Assembly (NCBI GenBank): GCA_020354085.1
Contig: CP070641.1
Span: forward strand, 1,486,384 to 1,529,901
Direction: 5' to 3'
DNA length: 43,518 nucleotides
Source of the DNA: Pseudomonadota bacterium
GTDB lineage: Bacteria; Pseudomonadota; Gammaproteobacteria; Acidiferrobacterales; Sulfurifustaceae
Shown here: positions 24,345 through 32,728 of the stretch, piece by piece
Position numbering within the stretch: position 1 is the stretch's first letter
Layout: each line of letters begins with the position of its first letter
Translations under genes and position numbers: made by a program
The notes under the pieces: generated by a model
What the model was told of the DNA's origin: nothing
Seen by the model: the letters and a program-made list of their open reading frames with translations, nothing else
Database searches by the model: none

Positions 24345-24733
24345 CCTTCCTCCGAAGTCATCTGTACCGGCACGCCCGACGGCGAATTCTGCCACGAGCC
24401 TGCCTAATTTACCCCTTCGGCCCTCAGTGGCCTCCGTAGTCACGTGGTATCCATGGACGACGAAAGATTTCCTTGGCCGGGCGAGCCGTCCCTGCACGCG
24501 GCCGAGCGGGATAAACCCTCCGCCCGAGAGCCCAGGCAGGACGACGGGCAGCCAGGACAACCCCAGCGGATGGCGGATAGCAGGCCGGCCACCACCCTAC
24601 CCGTTCTCGCCAGAGGTTCGACGCGACGCGGCAGCAGCGTCAGAGGCTCGGCACTGAAAATTGTAGGGGTTGGCGGCTATCGCTACAATTTGCCGATGAT
24701 TTCCGCCTACGCGCGTCTGCTCTCGAGGATTCA
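24345..24733. other. 389-base intergenic region between divergent genes
   Basis: No gene was found. The left part is plain GC-rich sequence. The right end holds the promoter of the 549-residue protein gene at 24661-24689 within a perfect inverted repeat. Open frames across this stretch have no ribosome-binding site or recognisable motif. Confidence 0.5.
24658..24691 (+). promoter_or_regulatory. Promoter covered by a 9-bp inverted repeat
   Basis: TTGTAG (24661-24666) and TACAAT (24684-24689) are spaced by exactly 17 bases and lie 45 bases before the next start codon. AAATTGTAG (24658-24666) and CTACAATTT (24683-24691) are perfect reverse complements, so the inverted repeat coincides with the -35 and -10 boxes. 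The symmetry may partly be a chance result of the two boxes being complementary, or may be a repressor operator. Confidence 0.6.
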
Positions 24734-26383
24734 ATGGACTTGAAGCTGTCCGTACCGGCACTGTCCACGCGCGTGCTCGCCGAAGTCGAACTGAAACCCG
24801 CCAAGGTTAGGAAGTGGCTGGAAGACCTGCCGCTGCTAAACCTGGCCGAGACCGCACGCAAGCTGTTCTCGAACTTGACGGTCTACAACCGCATCGAGAT
24901 CGATCCGCGCGAGCGCTTGGAACTCCTCGAGAGTTATCGGCCGACAGTGCAACACGTGTCTGTCGAGCTACAACGCCAGTTCATCGGTTTACCGCTGCCG
25001 CTTTCGGACAAGCATAAATCCATTGCCGAGCAGGCCCGGCAGTTCCAAGTCGAACTGGCGTTCGGCTACAAGCGCATCGTGCAACAACAGGCCACGCTGC
25101 TCGCAAGCACCAGCGCCAGCGCCAACGGGAAGCCGAGTGCCGTCGAGCTGGCCTTGCCCATCCAGCGCGCGGTCCGCTACCTCACTTGCGTGCACGCCAC
25201 CTCCTACCAATCTTACTCTCCGTGCCCGGCCGGAACGTGGGAAGAGATTCACGAGCTCTACCGGCATACCGAAGCGCTCGGAGTGGTGGATACGACGGTG
25301 GAGGACGCGCTAAATTCGTCGGCGCCGCAAAGCAGTGTTGCGCATGCCTACAAGCAGGCACTGCTGCTCGATCTCGCCAATCCTTACCATCTACCGGCGC
25401 GCATGATCGAGAGTATTCATCAATACCTCGATCGCTACGCCTCGCTCGCCACGCTCGCGCCAGCGTCGACGGGTTTCGATCCAACCTGTCAATTCTTGAT
25501 CGATCTGTTCGGCCCGAGCGCGGGTATCGCGAATACCGGTGACACCTCGCTCGATGATCCGGCCCGCTATCGCCTGCTCAACACCGTGGAGTTGGCGCGC
25601 GCGATCCATGCGCAGTGGACCGCGCTGCAACGCGGTGAAACGCCGTCGGCCGATGGGTTGGCGGCGGATTTCTTCGGCAAGGGCGCACAGGATCTGCTGT
25701 ATCGCCTGGTGCATGCCTGGGGTCTGCACCCGCGCCGTGGCTTCCGGCGCACCGAGGGTGACGGGGGAACGGTGGATCTCGCCATCGGGCTGGACGCTGT
25801 CAACTACTGGCTGAACGGCGGCAAGCGTTTTGCCGTGAGCGCCAGCTACGTCGGGCCAACGCCGCAACGCACCACGCTCGGCTTGCATGAGCCCAAGCAC
25901 GACAACGCGCCCGTTGCGGATTTCGAACATTCCGGCTGGCAATTGCTCGATGAAGGTGCCGGCGGCCAAGCCTTGATCAAGAAGGGCTTGATCAAGACGC
26001 GCGTGCGTGTGGGCGACATCGTAGCGATGCGGCATGCGAACAGCGGCGAGCCATGGGAGATCGGCATCATTCGTTGGGTGCGCAGCGCCAGCTCCTCGCA
26101 CGCCGAGATCGGCACGCAGCGCATTGCTCCCCAGGGCGAGGCCTGCCTCATCAAGACCATGAATGAGCACGGGGAAGAAAGCGATTTCCTGCCGGCGGTC
26201 TTGCTACCGGAGCTGAAAGCGCTGAAAGTGCCGCCCTCACTGCTCACGCATCGCGGCGTATTCAAGGCCGACCGCGAGATCTACATGGACAACGGCTTGC
26301 AACTGCACAGGCTCGTCATCACCGATCCGGTCGAGGTCACGAGCACCTACGAGCGGTTTCAGTTCCGTATCGTCGAACGTTAG
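24734..26383 (+). CDS. Conserved protein of unknown function, 549 residues
   Basis: No specific activity is recognised. The N-terminal half is helical and contains EDLPLLNLAETARKLFSNLT, then VYNRIEIDPRERLELLESYR, a block I associate with proteobacterial proteins annotated as PilZ-like or cyclic-di-GMP-related, though this recollection is uncertain. The C-terminal third has strands such as TRVRVGDIVAMRHANSGEPW, EIGIIRWVRSASSS and RFQFRIVER, consistent with a PilZ-type barrel, but the canonical RxxxR/DxSxxG pair is not obvious. There is no signal peptide or membrane segment, so it is probably cytoplasmic. It has a good promoter of its own and its stop overlaps that of the convergent yihY-like gene by four bases. 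Confidence 0.8.
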   Translation: MDLKLSVPALSTRVLAEVELKPAKVRKWLEDLPLLNLAETARKLFSNLTVYNRIEIDPRERLELLESYRPTVQHVSVELQRQFIGLPLPLSDKHKSIAEQARQFQVELAFGYKRIVQQQATLLASTSASANGKPSAVELALPIQRAVRYLTCVHATSYQSYSPCPAGTWEEIHELYRHTEALGVVDTTVEDALNSSAPQSSVAHAYKQALLLDLANPYHLPARMIESIHQYLDRYASLATLAPASTGFDPTCQFLIDLFGPSAGIANTGDTSLDDPARYRLLNTVELARAIHAQWTALQRGETPSADGLAADFFGKGAQDLLYRLVHAWGLHPRRGFRRTEGDGGTVDLAIGLDAVNYWLNGGKRFAVSASYVGPTPQRTTLGLHEPKHDNAPVADFEHSGWQLLDEGAGGQALIKKGLIKTRVRVGDIVAMRHANSGEPWEIGIIRWVRSASSSHAEIGTQRIAPQGEACLIKTMNEHGEESDFLPAVLLPELKALKVPPSLLTHRGVFKADREIYMDNGLQLHRLVITDPVEVTSTYERFQFRIVER

Positions 26384-27189
26384 CGGGCGCGCCTCGGGCG
26401 CGGCGTCCTGATCATCCCCCGCCACTCCGGCAGGGTCGCCGTCACGACCGCGCCCAGCAACACCACCATCCAGGACAAATAGATCCAAATCAGGAATACC
26501 GGCAGGGCCGCGAGCGCGCCATAGATCACGCGGTAGGTGGCAAAGGACAGCACGAACCAGGCGAAACCGCGCTTGGCGACCTCGAATAGCGCGGCGGCGA
26601 TGATGGCGCCGATCAGCGCGTCCCCCCAGCGCACGCGGTGATTCGGTATAACGACGTACATCAGGACAAAGGCCAACACCTCAAATACCGTAGGCGCGAG
26701 CGTCAGGATCAACGCGCGCACGCCGCTGGGCGCGGCAGGGCCGCTAACAAGCGGCAAGGAAAGCAGATACGACGTGACCGAAATGCTAAGGCCAATCAGG
26801 ATCGGTCCGAGCGTCAAGACCGCCCAGTAACCGAGAAAGCGGTGGACGCGCTTGCGCGGCTGCGCAACATGCCAGATATCGTTGAAGGCATGCTCGATGG
26901 TGGCCATGAGCATGAGCGCCGTGATGATCAGGAACAGCAGACCCCAGACCGTGAGCTGCCCGGCATTGGCGGCAAACTGTTGCAGGTACTGGCTAACGGC
27001 GTCGCCCGCGGCCGGCACGAAATTACCATAGATGAAGGTCTGCGCTGTCTCCATCCAAGCCGCAAATACCGGGAACAACGACAATACCGCGACGCTCACG
27101 GTCGTGAGCGGCACCAAGGCCAACAGCGTGGTAAAGGAAAGTTCGCCGCCGACACGCGTGCAGCGATCGGCGTGAAGACGATGGAACAC
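26380..27189 (-). CDS. YihY/BrkB-family inner membrane protein
   Basis: The protein has the six-helix YihY (formerly RNase BN) layout: GGELSFTTLLALVPLTTVSV, then MATIEHAFNDIWHV, GYWAVLTLGPILIGLSISVT, VVIPNHRVRWGDALIGAIIA, and YGALAALPVFLIWIYLSWMV with VLLGAVVTATL. The start is uncertain. GTG at 27189 is the first standard start codon after the terminator at 27251-27273 and gives 269 residues. Family members usually have a dozen more residues, so a TTG at 27303 reading through the hairpin region (307 residues) is also possible. The family is not a nuclease; its transport role is undefined. Confidence 0.82.
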   Translation of the reverse strand: MFHRLHADRCTRVGGELSFTTLLALVPLTTVSVAVLSLFPVFAAWMETAQTFIYGNFVPAAGDAVSQYLQQFAANAGQLTVWGLLFLIITALMLMATIEHAFNDIWHVAQPRKRVHRFLGYWAVLTLGPILIGLSISVTSYLLSLPLVSGPAAPSGVRALILTLAPTVFEVLAFVLMYVVIPNHRVRWGDALIGAIIAAALFEVAKRGFAWFVLSFATYRVIYGALAALPVFLIWIYLSWMVVLLGAVVTATLPEWRGMIRTPRPRRAR

Positions 27190-27250
27190 CAGCGCGCCAA
27201 AGTGCCCGAGGCGCGAGAGTCGCGTGAGTAATGTCTCGCCCAGAAAAGCG

Positions 27251-27273
27251 AAAGGGCCCGCGTGGGGCCCTTT
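27251..27273 (-). terminator. Rho-independent terminator of the LysM lipoprotein gene
   Basis: AAAGGGCCC (27251-27259) and GGGCCCTTT (27265-27273) form a perfect 9-bp stem with a five-base loop. On the minus strand it is followed by CGCTTTTC. It lies 20 bases after the LysM gene stop and before the start of the yihY-like gene, so it separates the two. Confidence 0.75.
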
Positions 27274-27292
27274 CTTGCGATCCGTGGATCGT

Positions 27293-27730
27293 TTACTGGC
27301 CAAGATAGCGCTTGTCCGATTCTTCCACGACACCGAGCTGCCAAGCACCGCGCGTCTTGGCGTGCTTAACGGCGGCGTCGATCTCCGCACCGGAGGCACT
27401 GCGATTGATCGTGAACACCTGGCCCGGATGTATCAAATCGGCGTCCTTGATCTTGTCGCGGTTGGCTTTGTAGATAAGAGGCCACTGGTAGGGGTTGCCG
27501 TAAATCATCGGCTTGGACGAAATTCCCCACAGATGGTCGCCACGCACCACACTATAGGTATCGTCGGCTTTCTTCGCGACAACCGGATCGGGCTGCGGCT
27601 TCGGGCCCGGCTGCACTTCCGCAACCGGCTTCTCTTCCTTCGGAGGCTCCTTCGCGGGCTCGGTACTCGCACAACCGACCACCAGCGCTGCGCCGAAGGC
27701 AAGAATTAAGGCATTGTTCAACAGTTTCAT
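27293..27730 (-). CDS. LysM-domain lipoprotein
   Basis: The 145-residue lipoprotein has the signal MKLLNNALILAFGAALVVGC (lipobox VVGC, Cys20) and a Pro/Lys/Glu-rich linker (residues 21-52). A LysM module follows from about residue 58: TYSVVRGDHLWGISSKPMIY, then GNPYQWPLIYKANRDKIKD and LIHPGQVFTI. LysM binds peptidoglycan, so it should tether an envelope to the wall; the form resembles proteins used in polar assembly or septal scaffolds, which is unproven here. The ATG at 27730 has GAGGAG 11 bases upstream and a promoter at 27785-27814. Confidence 0.88.
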   Translation of the reverse strand: MKLLNNALILAFGAALVVGCASTEPAKEPPKEEKPVAEVQPGPKPQPDPVVAKKADDTYSVVRGDHLWGISSKPMIYGNPYQWPLIYKANRDKIKDADLIHPGQVFTINRSASGAEIDAAVKHAKTRGAWQLGVVEESDKRYLGQ

Positions 27731-27784
27731 TTTTAGGATTCTCCTCGTAGTTTTTGGGCGGGGGCGAGGGCTAGAAGTGGGCAA

Positions 27785-27814
27785 AACGTAGCATCTGGGC
27801 CGCCAAGATGTCAA
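27785..27814 (-). promoter_or_regulatory. Sigma-70-type promoter of LysM gene
   Basis: On the minus strand TTGACA (27814-27809) is followed after 18 bases by TACGTT (27790-27785). The perfect -35 box and its position 55 bases before the start codon support it. Confidence 0.55.
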
Positions 27815-27883
27815 GAAAAGCAGGGTATTATTCGCTTTCCGGGCCAAGGCGGCCGCCAAACGGCTTATCGATACCATTTCACA

Positions 27884-28228
27884 ATGATCACCATCTATCA
27901 CAACCCACACTGCACCAAATCGCGACAGACGCTCGCCCTGCTGCGCGAACACGGCGTCGAACCCGAAATTATTGACTACCTCAAGACGCCACCTTCAACG
28001 ACCGAACTCAAACGGCTAGTCAAATTCCTGGGCCTAACGCCGCGCGAGTTATTGCGTACCAAGGAACCCGAATACAAGGCGGCGCGGCTCGATCGCGCGA
28101 CCGCTAGTGACGAGGACATCGTACGGGCCATTGTGAAACATCCGAGACTGATGGAACGGCCAATCGTGGTCAAAGGGGGCAAGGCCGTGCTCGGCCGACC
28201 GCCCGAGAATGTCCTTAAGATCTTGTAA
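27884..28228 (+). CDS. arsC: ArsC-family arsenate reductase (glutaredoxin type)
   Basis: The 114-residue protein has the glutaredoxin-type ArsC active site NPHCTKSRQT (Cys10) and the conserved ERPIVVKGGKAVLGRPPENV segment with its arginines. It would reduce arsenate to arsenite using glutathione/glutaredoxin. No other arsenic genes are near, so it may instead be a housekeeping member of the ArsC/YfgD branch. It is followed 12 bases later by the WrbA-like gene and is probably cotranscribed with it. Confidence 0.9.
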   Translation: MITIYHNPHCTKSRQTLALLREHGVEPEIIDYLKTPPSTTELKRLVKFLGLTPRELLRTKEPEYKAARLDRATASDEDIVRAIVKHPRLMERPIVVKGGKAVLGRPPENVLKIL

Positions 28229-28240
28229 GTAGCATACGGT

Positions 28241-28840
28241 ATGCCCGAAATCTTGGTGCTTTACTACAGCCAGTCCGGCGCGCTCGCGGAGATGGCTAAT
28301 TACGTAGTTCGTGGCGTGGAAGCGATCGACGGCATGCAGGCGCGGCTGCGAACCGTTCCTGCGGTTTCACCCGATACGCGACCGGCTGCGCCGGCGATTC
28401 CGCCGAGCGGGGCGCCCTATGCCACGATTGAAGATCTGCTCGAATGTGCCGGTCTGGCGATTGGGAGTCCCGCCTATTTCGGCAACATGGCGGCGGCCAT
28501 GAAGCATTTCTTAGATAGCAGCAGCCCTATTTGGCTTTCCGGCGGCCTAGCCGGCAAACCCGCAGCGGTATTCACCTCTTCGAGCAGCATCCACGGCGGC
28601 CAAGAGACAACACTCCTGTCTATGATGATGCCGCTTTTGCATCACGGCATGCTGATTGTCGGCCTGCCCTACACCGAACATGCGCTGACCCATACGAAGA
28701 CGGGCGGCACGCCTTATGGCGCAAGCCACGTGGCAGGCTCAAAGAGTGATCAGCCGCTATCGAAGGAGGAAAAGGACCTGTGCCGCGCGCTCGGCACGCG
28801 ACTCGCTTCCATCGCACGCACGCTGTCCGCACGCGGCTAG
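28241..28840 (+). CDS. wrbA: WrbA-like NAD(P)H:quinone oxidoreductase (flavodoxin fold)
   Basis: The 199-residue protein shows the FMN phosphate-binding loop YYSQSGALAEMANYV, the middle block GLAIGSPAYFGNMAAAMKHF, then LAGKPAAVFTSSSSIHGGQE, and the C-terminal TPYGASHVAG typical of WrbA. It is a two-electron quinone reductase expected in the cytoplasm. The arsC-wrbA pair occurs in other gammaproteobacteria. Confidence 0.9.
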   Translation: MPEILVLYYSQSGALAEMANYVVRGVEAIDGMQARLRTVPAVSPDTRPAAPAIPPSGAPYATIEDLLECAGLAIGSPAYFGNMAAAMKHFLDSSSPIWLSGGLAGKPAAVFTSSSSIHGGQETTLLSMMMPLLHHGMLIVGLPYTEHALTHTKTGGTPYGASHVAGSKSDQPLSKEEKDLCRALGTRLASIARTLSARG

Positions 28841-28858
28841 TGGCCAACGCCACTTGCC

Positions 28859-29566
28859 TTAGATCCCGAGACTACGCACGAAAGGAATCGTGAGGCGGCG
28901 CTGTTCGCGTAGTGAGCTCTGATCGAGACGCTCGAGCAGCGCAAACAGTGAGTGAACATCGCGCGGCTGTCGACTGAGAATATAGCGCGCAACTTCATCG
29001 GGCAACGTGAGTCCCCGGCGCATAGCCCGCACCCGCAGCGCTTCAAGCTTGCCGTCGTCGTCCAAAGCCTGAACATGATAGATGGGCCCCCACGCGAGCC
29101 GGCTCGCGAGGTCAGCAAGGCATAGACCGAGGTCACGTGGCGGTCGGCTGGCCGCGACCAGCAGCATTCCGCCTGCGGCGCGCAAGCGTTCAGTGAGCGC
29201 GAACAGCGCCCGCTCCCAGTCCTCACCGCCGGCCACGGCATCGAGGTTATCGAGACACACAAGCGCCGCGGTTTCGCGATCCTCCAACAACGCAGGTGAC
29301 AGCGGCGGACCCTGGTCGAGCGGCACGTACGCGGCACGACGCTGGCTCTCGTCCACGGCACGGCAGGCACCCTCCAGCAAGTGGCTGCGGCCACTACCTG
29401 ATTCACCCCACAAGTAGACGACAGGTTGCGCCGAATGACCGTCGCGCGCGAGTGCATTGAGCGCCACGCGCAGACTCTCGACCAATTCGCGGTTTCGCCC
29501 TGGGATGAAGTTTTCCAGCGACGACGCATCGCGAAGTCGGACATTGAGCGCGAGCTGCTGACTCAC
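28859..29566 (-). CDS. hda: DnaA regulatory inactivator Hda
   Basis: The 235-residue DnaA-like AAA+ protein reads SQQLALNVRLRDASSLENFI at its start, then Walker A GESGSGRSHLLEGA, Walker B ALVCLDNLDA, sensor VAASRPPRDLG and the C-terminal DVHSLFALLERLDQSSLREQ. It lacks the DnaA DNA-binding domain. With the beta clamp it stimulates ATP hydrolysis on DnaA after initiation. The N-terminal QQLALNV is likely the clamp-binding motif, which favours the GTG at 29566; a TTG start 12 codons earlier is possible. Place beside purM is typical of the group. Confidence 0.9.
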   Translation of the reverse strand: MSQQLALNVRLRDASSLENFIPGRNRELVESLRVALNALARDGHSAQPVVYLWGESGSGRSHLLEGACRAVDESQRRAAYVPLDQGPPLSPALLEDRETAALVCLDNLDAVAGGEDWERALFALTERLRAAGGMLLVAASRPPRDLGLCLADLASRLAWGPIYHVQALDDDGKLEALRVRAMRRGLTLPDEVARYILSRQPRDVHSLFALLERLDQSSLREQRRLTIPFVRSLGI

Positions 29567-29608
29567 GGCCGCAGTACTTGAAGCAGACACGACGCCCGGC
29601 AAAGCAGT

Positions 29609-30181
29609 CTAGGTGTGGCGATCAGAAGCATGCTTTTCGGGCTCGACCTGCTTCATGATGATCCACTTCCACAAGTAGTGGGCACCACTCGACACCGTTG
29701 TGACCATGACACCATAGACGAGCAACGTGCGCACCATCGGATAGGCCACCCCAATCGCCTCCTCGCCCAGGATCAACACGACTAACGCGATTTGCACCAG
29801 GGTGTTGAGCTTGCTGAGGCGGCTCGGCTGCATCGCCACGGGTCCGACCAGCGACGTATAGGTCAGATAGCCACCAACGATCAAAAGGTCGCGGAAGGCC
29901 ACCGTCAGCATCAGCCAGAAAGGCACGTGATCGAGCAAGGTCAGCATGACATAAGCGCTCAGCAACAGCAGCTTGTCCGCGATCGGATCTAGAATGGAAC
30001 CGAGACGGCTGATATAGCCGTAGCGCTTGGCGATAAACCCGTCGAGCGCATCCGAAAGGCCAGCGAGGAAAAATACGACCAGCGCCATGCGGTAGTCCTG
30101 GTCCTTTAGCGTAAGGATCAGCAGCGGCGCGGCGGCGATCCGCGCCATGGTAAGCAAGTTCGGTAGTTGTGAAAGGTTCAT
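29609..30181 (-). CDS. CDP-alcohol phosphatidyltransferase
   Basis: The 190-residue membrane protein begins MNLSQLPNLLTMARIAAAPL and has the family motif D-x2-DG-x2-A-x8-11-G-x3-D-x3-D: DALDGFIAKRYGYISRLGSI followed by LDPIADK. Several hydrophobic helices follow. It would transfer a CDP-linked lipid to an alcohol, most likely in phospholipid synthesis. It is similar in size to PgsA but diverges after the motif, so the acceptor is not assigned. It lies between hda and purM and diverges from purM. Confidence 0.86.
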   Translation of the reverse strand: MNLSQLPNLLTMARIAAAPLLILTLKDQDYRMALVVFFLAGLSDALDGFIAKRYGYISRLGSILDPIADKLLLLSAYVMLTLLDHVPFWLMLTVAFRDLLIVGGYLTYTSLVGPVAMQPSRLSKLNTLVQIALVVLILGEEAIGVAYPMVRTLLVYGVMVTTVSSGAHYLWKWIIMKQVEPEKHASDRHT

Positions 30182-30250
30182 GCGGGCACCCAAACCATCG
30201 GGCGTACGGCTGCGGGGCACGCTATCGGCCACCGCCCGGCAAGTCAAGGT

Positions 30251-30279
30251 TTGCGCGGCACCGCGCCCAGACCTACTAT
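30251..30279 (+). promoter_or_regulatory. Promoter of purMN
   Basis: TTGCGC (30251-30256) and TACTAT (30274-30279) are spaced by 17 bases and lie 28 bases before the purM GTG. This is a plausible sigma-70 promoter. No PurR-like palindrome was recognised. Confidence 0.5.
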
Positions 30280-30307
30280 TAAGCGCCATCACAGCAAGCC
30301 CCGCGCC

Positions 30308-31351
30308 GTGGAAAAACCGAAAGTTCCCCTCAGCTACCGCGATGCGGGCGTCGACATCGACGCCGGCGACGCCTTGGTCGAAGCAATCAAGCCTATCGCC
30401 CGCGCCACCCAACGCCCCGGCGTGCTCGCCGGCATCGGCGGATTCGGGGCGATGTTCGAAATTCCGCCCGGCCAGTACCGCGAACCGGTTCTGGTATCGA
30501 GCACCGATGGTGTAGGCACCAAGCTCAAACTCGCCATCGAACTCAATCGCCATGACACCATCGGCATCGACCTGGTCGCCATGTGCGTAAACGACATTGT
30601 CGTGCAGGGCGCCGAGCCGCTGTTCTTCCTGGACTATTTCGCCACCGGCAAGCTCGACACCGCCACCGCCGCACAGGTTATTGCGGGAATCGGACGCGGC
30701 TGCGAACAGGCCGGTTGCGCCTTGGTCGGCGGCGAGACTGCCGAGATGCCCGGTATGTACGCGCCCGGTGACTACGACCTCGCCGGCTTCACGGTCGGCG
30801 TGGTGGAAAAATCGAAGATCATCGACGGATCAAAGGTCGAGGCCAACGATGTCCTCATCGGTATCACCGCGAGCGGCCCGCACTCCAATGGCTACTCACT
30901 CGTGCGGCGCATCCTCGGCGTCACCGGCGCCGAACTCACGAAGGCATTTGACGGCGCGACGCTTGGCGAGGCCCTGCTCGCGCCGACGCGCATCTATGTC
31001 AAACCCTTGCTTGCCCTCATGCGCAGCGTCCCCGTGCATGCCGCGGCACACATCACCGGTGGCGGCCTGCCCGGCAACATGCCGCGCGTGCTACCGGAAA
31101 ACACCCGTGCAGTAATCGAGAGTCGTACCTGGCAGCGCCCCGCGATCTTCGACTGGTTGCAGAACGGCGGAAACGTCGAAGATCAGGAAATGTACCGCAC
31201 TTTCAATTGCGGCATCGGTATGGTGGTGGTTGTCGCGCCCGGAGATGCGGAACGCACCATTGAACTACTTAAGCAGCACGGCGAAACGGCGCATGTCATC
31301 GGCCACATCGAACCCCATCGCGGTGAGGCGGAGGTCGCCATCCGGAAATGA
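30308..31351 (+). CDS. purM: Phosphoribosylformylglycinamidine cyclo-ligase
   Basis: The 347-residue enzyme closes the imidazole ring in purine synthesis (FGAM to AIR, ATP-dependent). Conserved blocks are SYRDAGVDIDAGDALVE, GIGGFGAMFEIPPGQYREPV, STDGVGTKLKLA, MCVNDIVVQGAEPLFFLDYF, GGETAEMPGMYAPGDYDLAG, SGPHSNGYSLVR and HITGGGLPGNMPRVLPE. Length is normal. The GTG at 30308 fits the family start. It overlaps purN by four bases (ATGA), so translation is coupled. Confidence 0.97.
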   Translation: MEKPKVPLSYRDAGVDIDAGDALVEAIKPIARATQRPGVLAGIGGFGAMFEIPPGQYREPVLVSSTDGVGTKLKLAIELNRHDTIGIDLVAMCVNDIVVQGAEPLFFLDYFATGKLDTATAAQVIAGIGRGCEQAGCALVGGETAEMPGMYAPGDYDLAGFTVGVVEKSKIIDGSKVEANDVLIGITASGPHSNGYSLVRRILGVTGAELTKAFDGATLGEALLAPTRIYVKPLLALMRSVPVHAAAHITGGGLPGNMPRVLPENTRAVIESRTWQRPAIFDWLQNGGNVEDQEMYRTFNCGIGMVVVVAPGDAERTIELLKQHGETAHVIGHIEPHRGEAEVAIRK

Positions 31352-32004
31352 CCGACCGGCGGGCCGGCATCGTTGTCCTGATCTCCGGTCGTGGCAGCAA
31401 TCTGCAGGCGATCATCGACGCCGTACGTGGCGGCGACATCCCGGCCGACGTGCGCGCAGTAATTAGTAATAATCCTGACGCCGCCGGACTCGCATATGCC
31501 AAGGCGGCAAGCATCCCGACCGAGATCATCGATCACCGTACGTACTCAGACCGGGCGAGTTTCGATCGAGCGCTCATGCATACTATCGACCGCTATTCGC
31601 CGAGCGCCGTAGTCTTGGCCGGATTCATGCGCATCCTGACTCCGGCTTTCATCGAACACTACCGGGGCCGACTCCTTAATGTTCACCCCTCGCTCCTGCC
31701 GGCCTTCGCGGGGCTCAATACCCATGCCCGCGCGCTCGCCGCCGGCGTCCAGGAACACGGGGCAACCGTGCACTTCGTCACGCCGGAGGTCGACTCCGGT
31801 CCGATCATCGTGCAGGCGCGCGTACCCGTTTTCCCCGACGACGATGCAAAGGGGCTTGCGGCGCGCGTGCTTGCCGTGGAGCATCGCATCCTGCCGCTTG
31901 CCATTCGCTGGTTCGTCGAAGGTCGACTCACCGTGCAGGATGGCCGGGTCCTGGTTGACGGCGGAATCGACCCACGGCAGGGTTTGCGGCCTCCCACGGC
32001 GTAA
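31348..32004 (+). CDS. purN: Phosphoribosylglycinamide formyltransferase
   Basis: The 218-residue enzyme uses 10-formyltetrahydrofolate to formylate GAR. It shows the phosphate loop SGRGSNLQAI, the segment VISNNPDAAGLAYAKAASIP, the folate-site NVHPSLLPAFAGLNTHARAL and HFVTPEVDSGPIIVQA with the catalytic Asn/His/Asp. The ATG overlaps the purM stop. Confidence 0.97.
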   Translation: MTDRRAGIVVLISGRGSNLQAIIDAVRGGDIPADVRAVISNNPDAAGLAYAKAASIPTEIIDHRTYSDRASFDRALMHTIDRYSPSAVVLAGFMRILTPAFIEHYRGRLLNVHPSLLPAFAGLNTHARALAAGVQEHGATVHFVTPEVDSGPIIVQARVPVFPDDDAKGLAARVLAVEHRILPLAIRWFVEGRLTVQDGRVLVDGGIDPRQGLRPPTA

Positions 32005-32081
32005 CCGCGTGCAAGTGCGGCGGATGTTAGACGAAAAAACAATAAGTTAGCTGCCAAAACGGCAACTTTCGCTGAGTGGAT

Positions 32082-32109
32082 GGAATAATCCCCCGAATCG
32101 GATCGTCTA
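32082..32109 (+). promoter_or_regulatory. ECF-type promoter upstream of the sigma-factor operon
   Basis: GGAATAA (32082-32088) and CGTCTA (32104-32109) are separated by 15 bases, the -35/-10 pattern used by many group 4 (ECF) sigma factors and unlike the sigma-70 boxes elsewhere in the window. Transcription would start near 32116, about 50 bases before the sigma gene. The likely reading is autoregulation by that sigma factor; this is inference from pattern and position. Confidence 0.7.
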
Positions 32110-32167
32110 GTACGAAGGTCATACACTAGTAGTCCACCGCTGTTTCCAAGGCGACCAAACCAGCTCG

Positions 32168-32728
32168 ATGGATTTCTTCAACATTTTTCAACGTTCGCGT
32201 AGCAGCCTCAGGCAGCTCGAACAGCACCGTCAGCGGCTCTACCGCATCGCGTACTCGTGGACGCACAGCGCCGCGCTTGCCGATGATCTCGTGCAAGAGA
32301 CGCTGACCAAGGCGCTACAAAAGCACGGGCAGCTGCGGGATACCGGCGCGGGTGAGGCTTGGCTCTATACGATTCTTTCGAACTGTCTGCGCGACCACTA
32401 CCGTCGCCAGCGCGAAGCCGACGATATCGATGAGCTATGTTTGGTCGACGAAGCGGGCCCGGAACAGGTCTCCAGCCAGCAACAAATCGTCAACCAAGTG
32501 CGCACGGCGATTGCCCGGTTACCGATGGGCCAGCGTCAGGTCGTGACGCTGGTGGATCTGGAAGGGTTCAGCTACAGCGAAGTTGCCAATATCTTGGTGG
32601 TGCCCGTGGGGACGGTCATGAGCCGCCTGTGCCGCGCGCGTGCTGCCCTCAAGGAGATTCTTTCGGCAGTTCGCCAAAACGATGCAGAGCCGGCCGCGCC
32701 TAGCGCGAGAATCCGGAGGATCAAGTGA
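32168..32728 (+). CDS. ECF-family RNA polymerase sigma factor
   Basis: The 186-residue protein has sigma region 2 (LYRIAYSWTHSAALADDLVQ, then ETLTKALQK and AWLYTILSNCLRDHYRRQRE) and region 4 (IARLPMGQRQVVTLVDLEGF, then SYSEVANILVVPVGTVMSRL and CRARAALKEIL), with no region 1 or 3, so it is ECF class. A charged tail follows. Its stop overlaps the start of a membrane anti-sigma gene by one base. The operon continues with a DsrE-like lipoprotein. The signal sensed is not known; the context points to sulfur or thiol stress. Confidence 0.92.
   Translation: MDFFNIFQRSRSSLRQLEQHRQRLYRIAYSWTHSAALADDLVQETLTKALQKHGQLRDTGAGEAWLYTILSNCLRDHYRRQREADDIDELCLVDEAGPEQVSSQQQIVNQVRTAIARLPMGQRQVVTLVDLEGFSYSEVANILVVPVGTVMSRLCRARAALKEILSAVRQNDAEPAAPSARIRRIK

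Noticed and set aside
27240..27399. Long upstream extension of the yihY-like gene
   Set aside because: It runs across the terminator and the end of the LysM gene; the peptide it would add is unlike the family, although a TTG at 27303 cannot be fully excluded.
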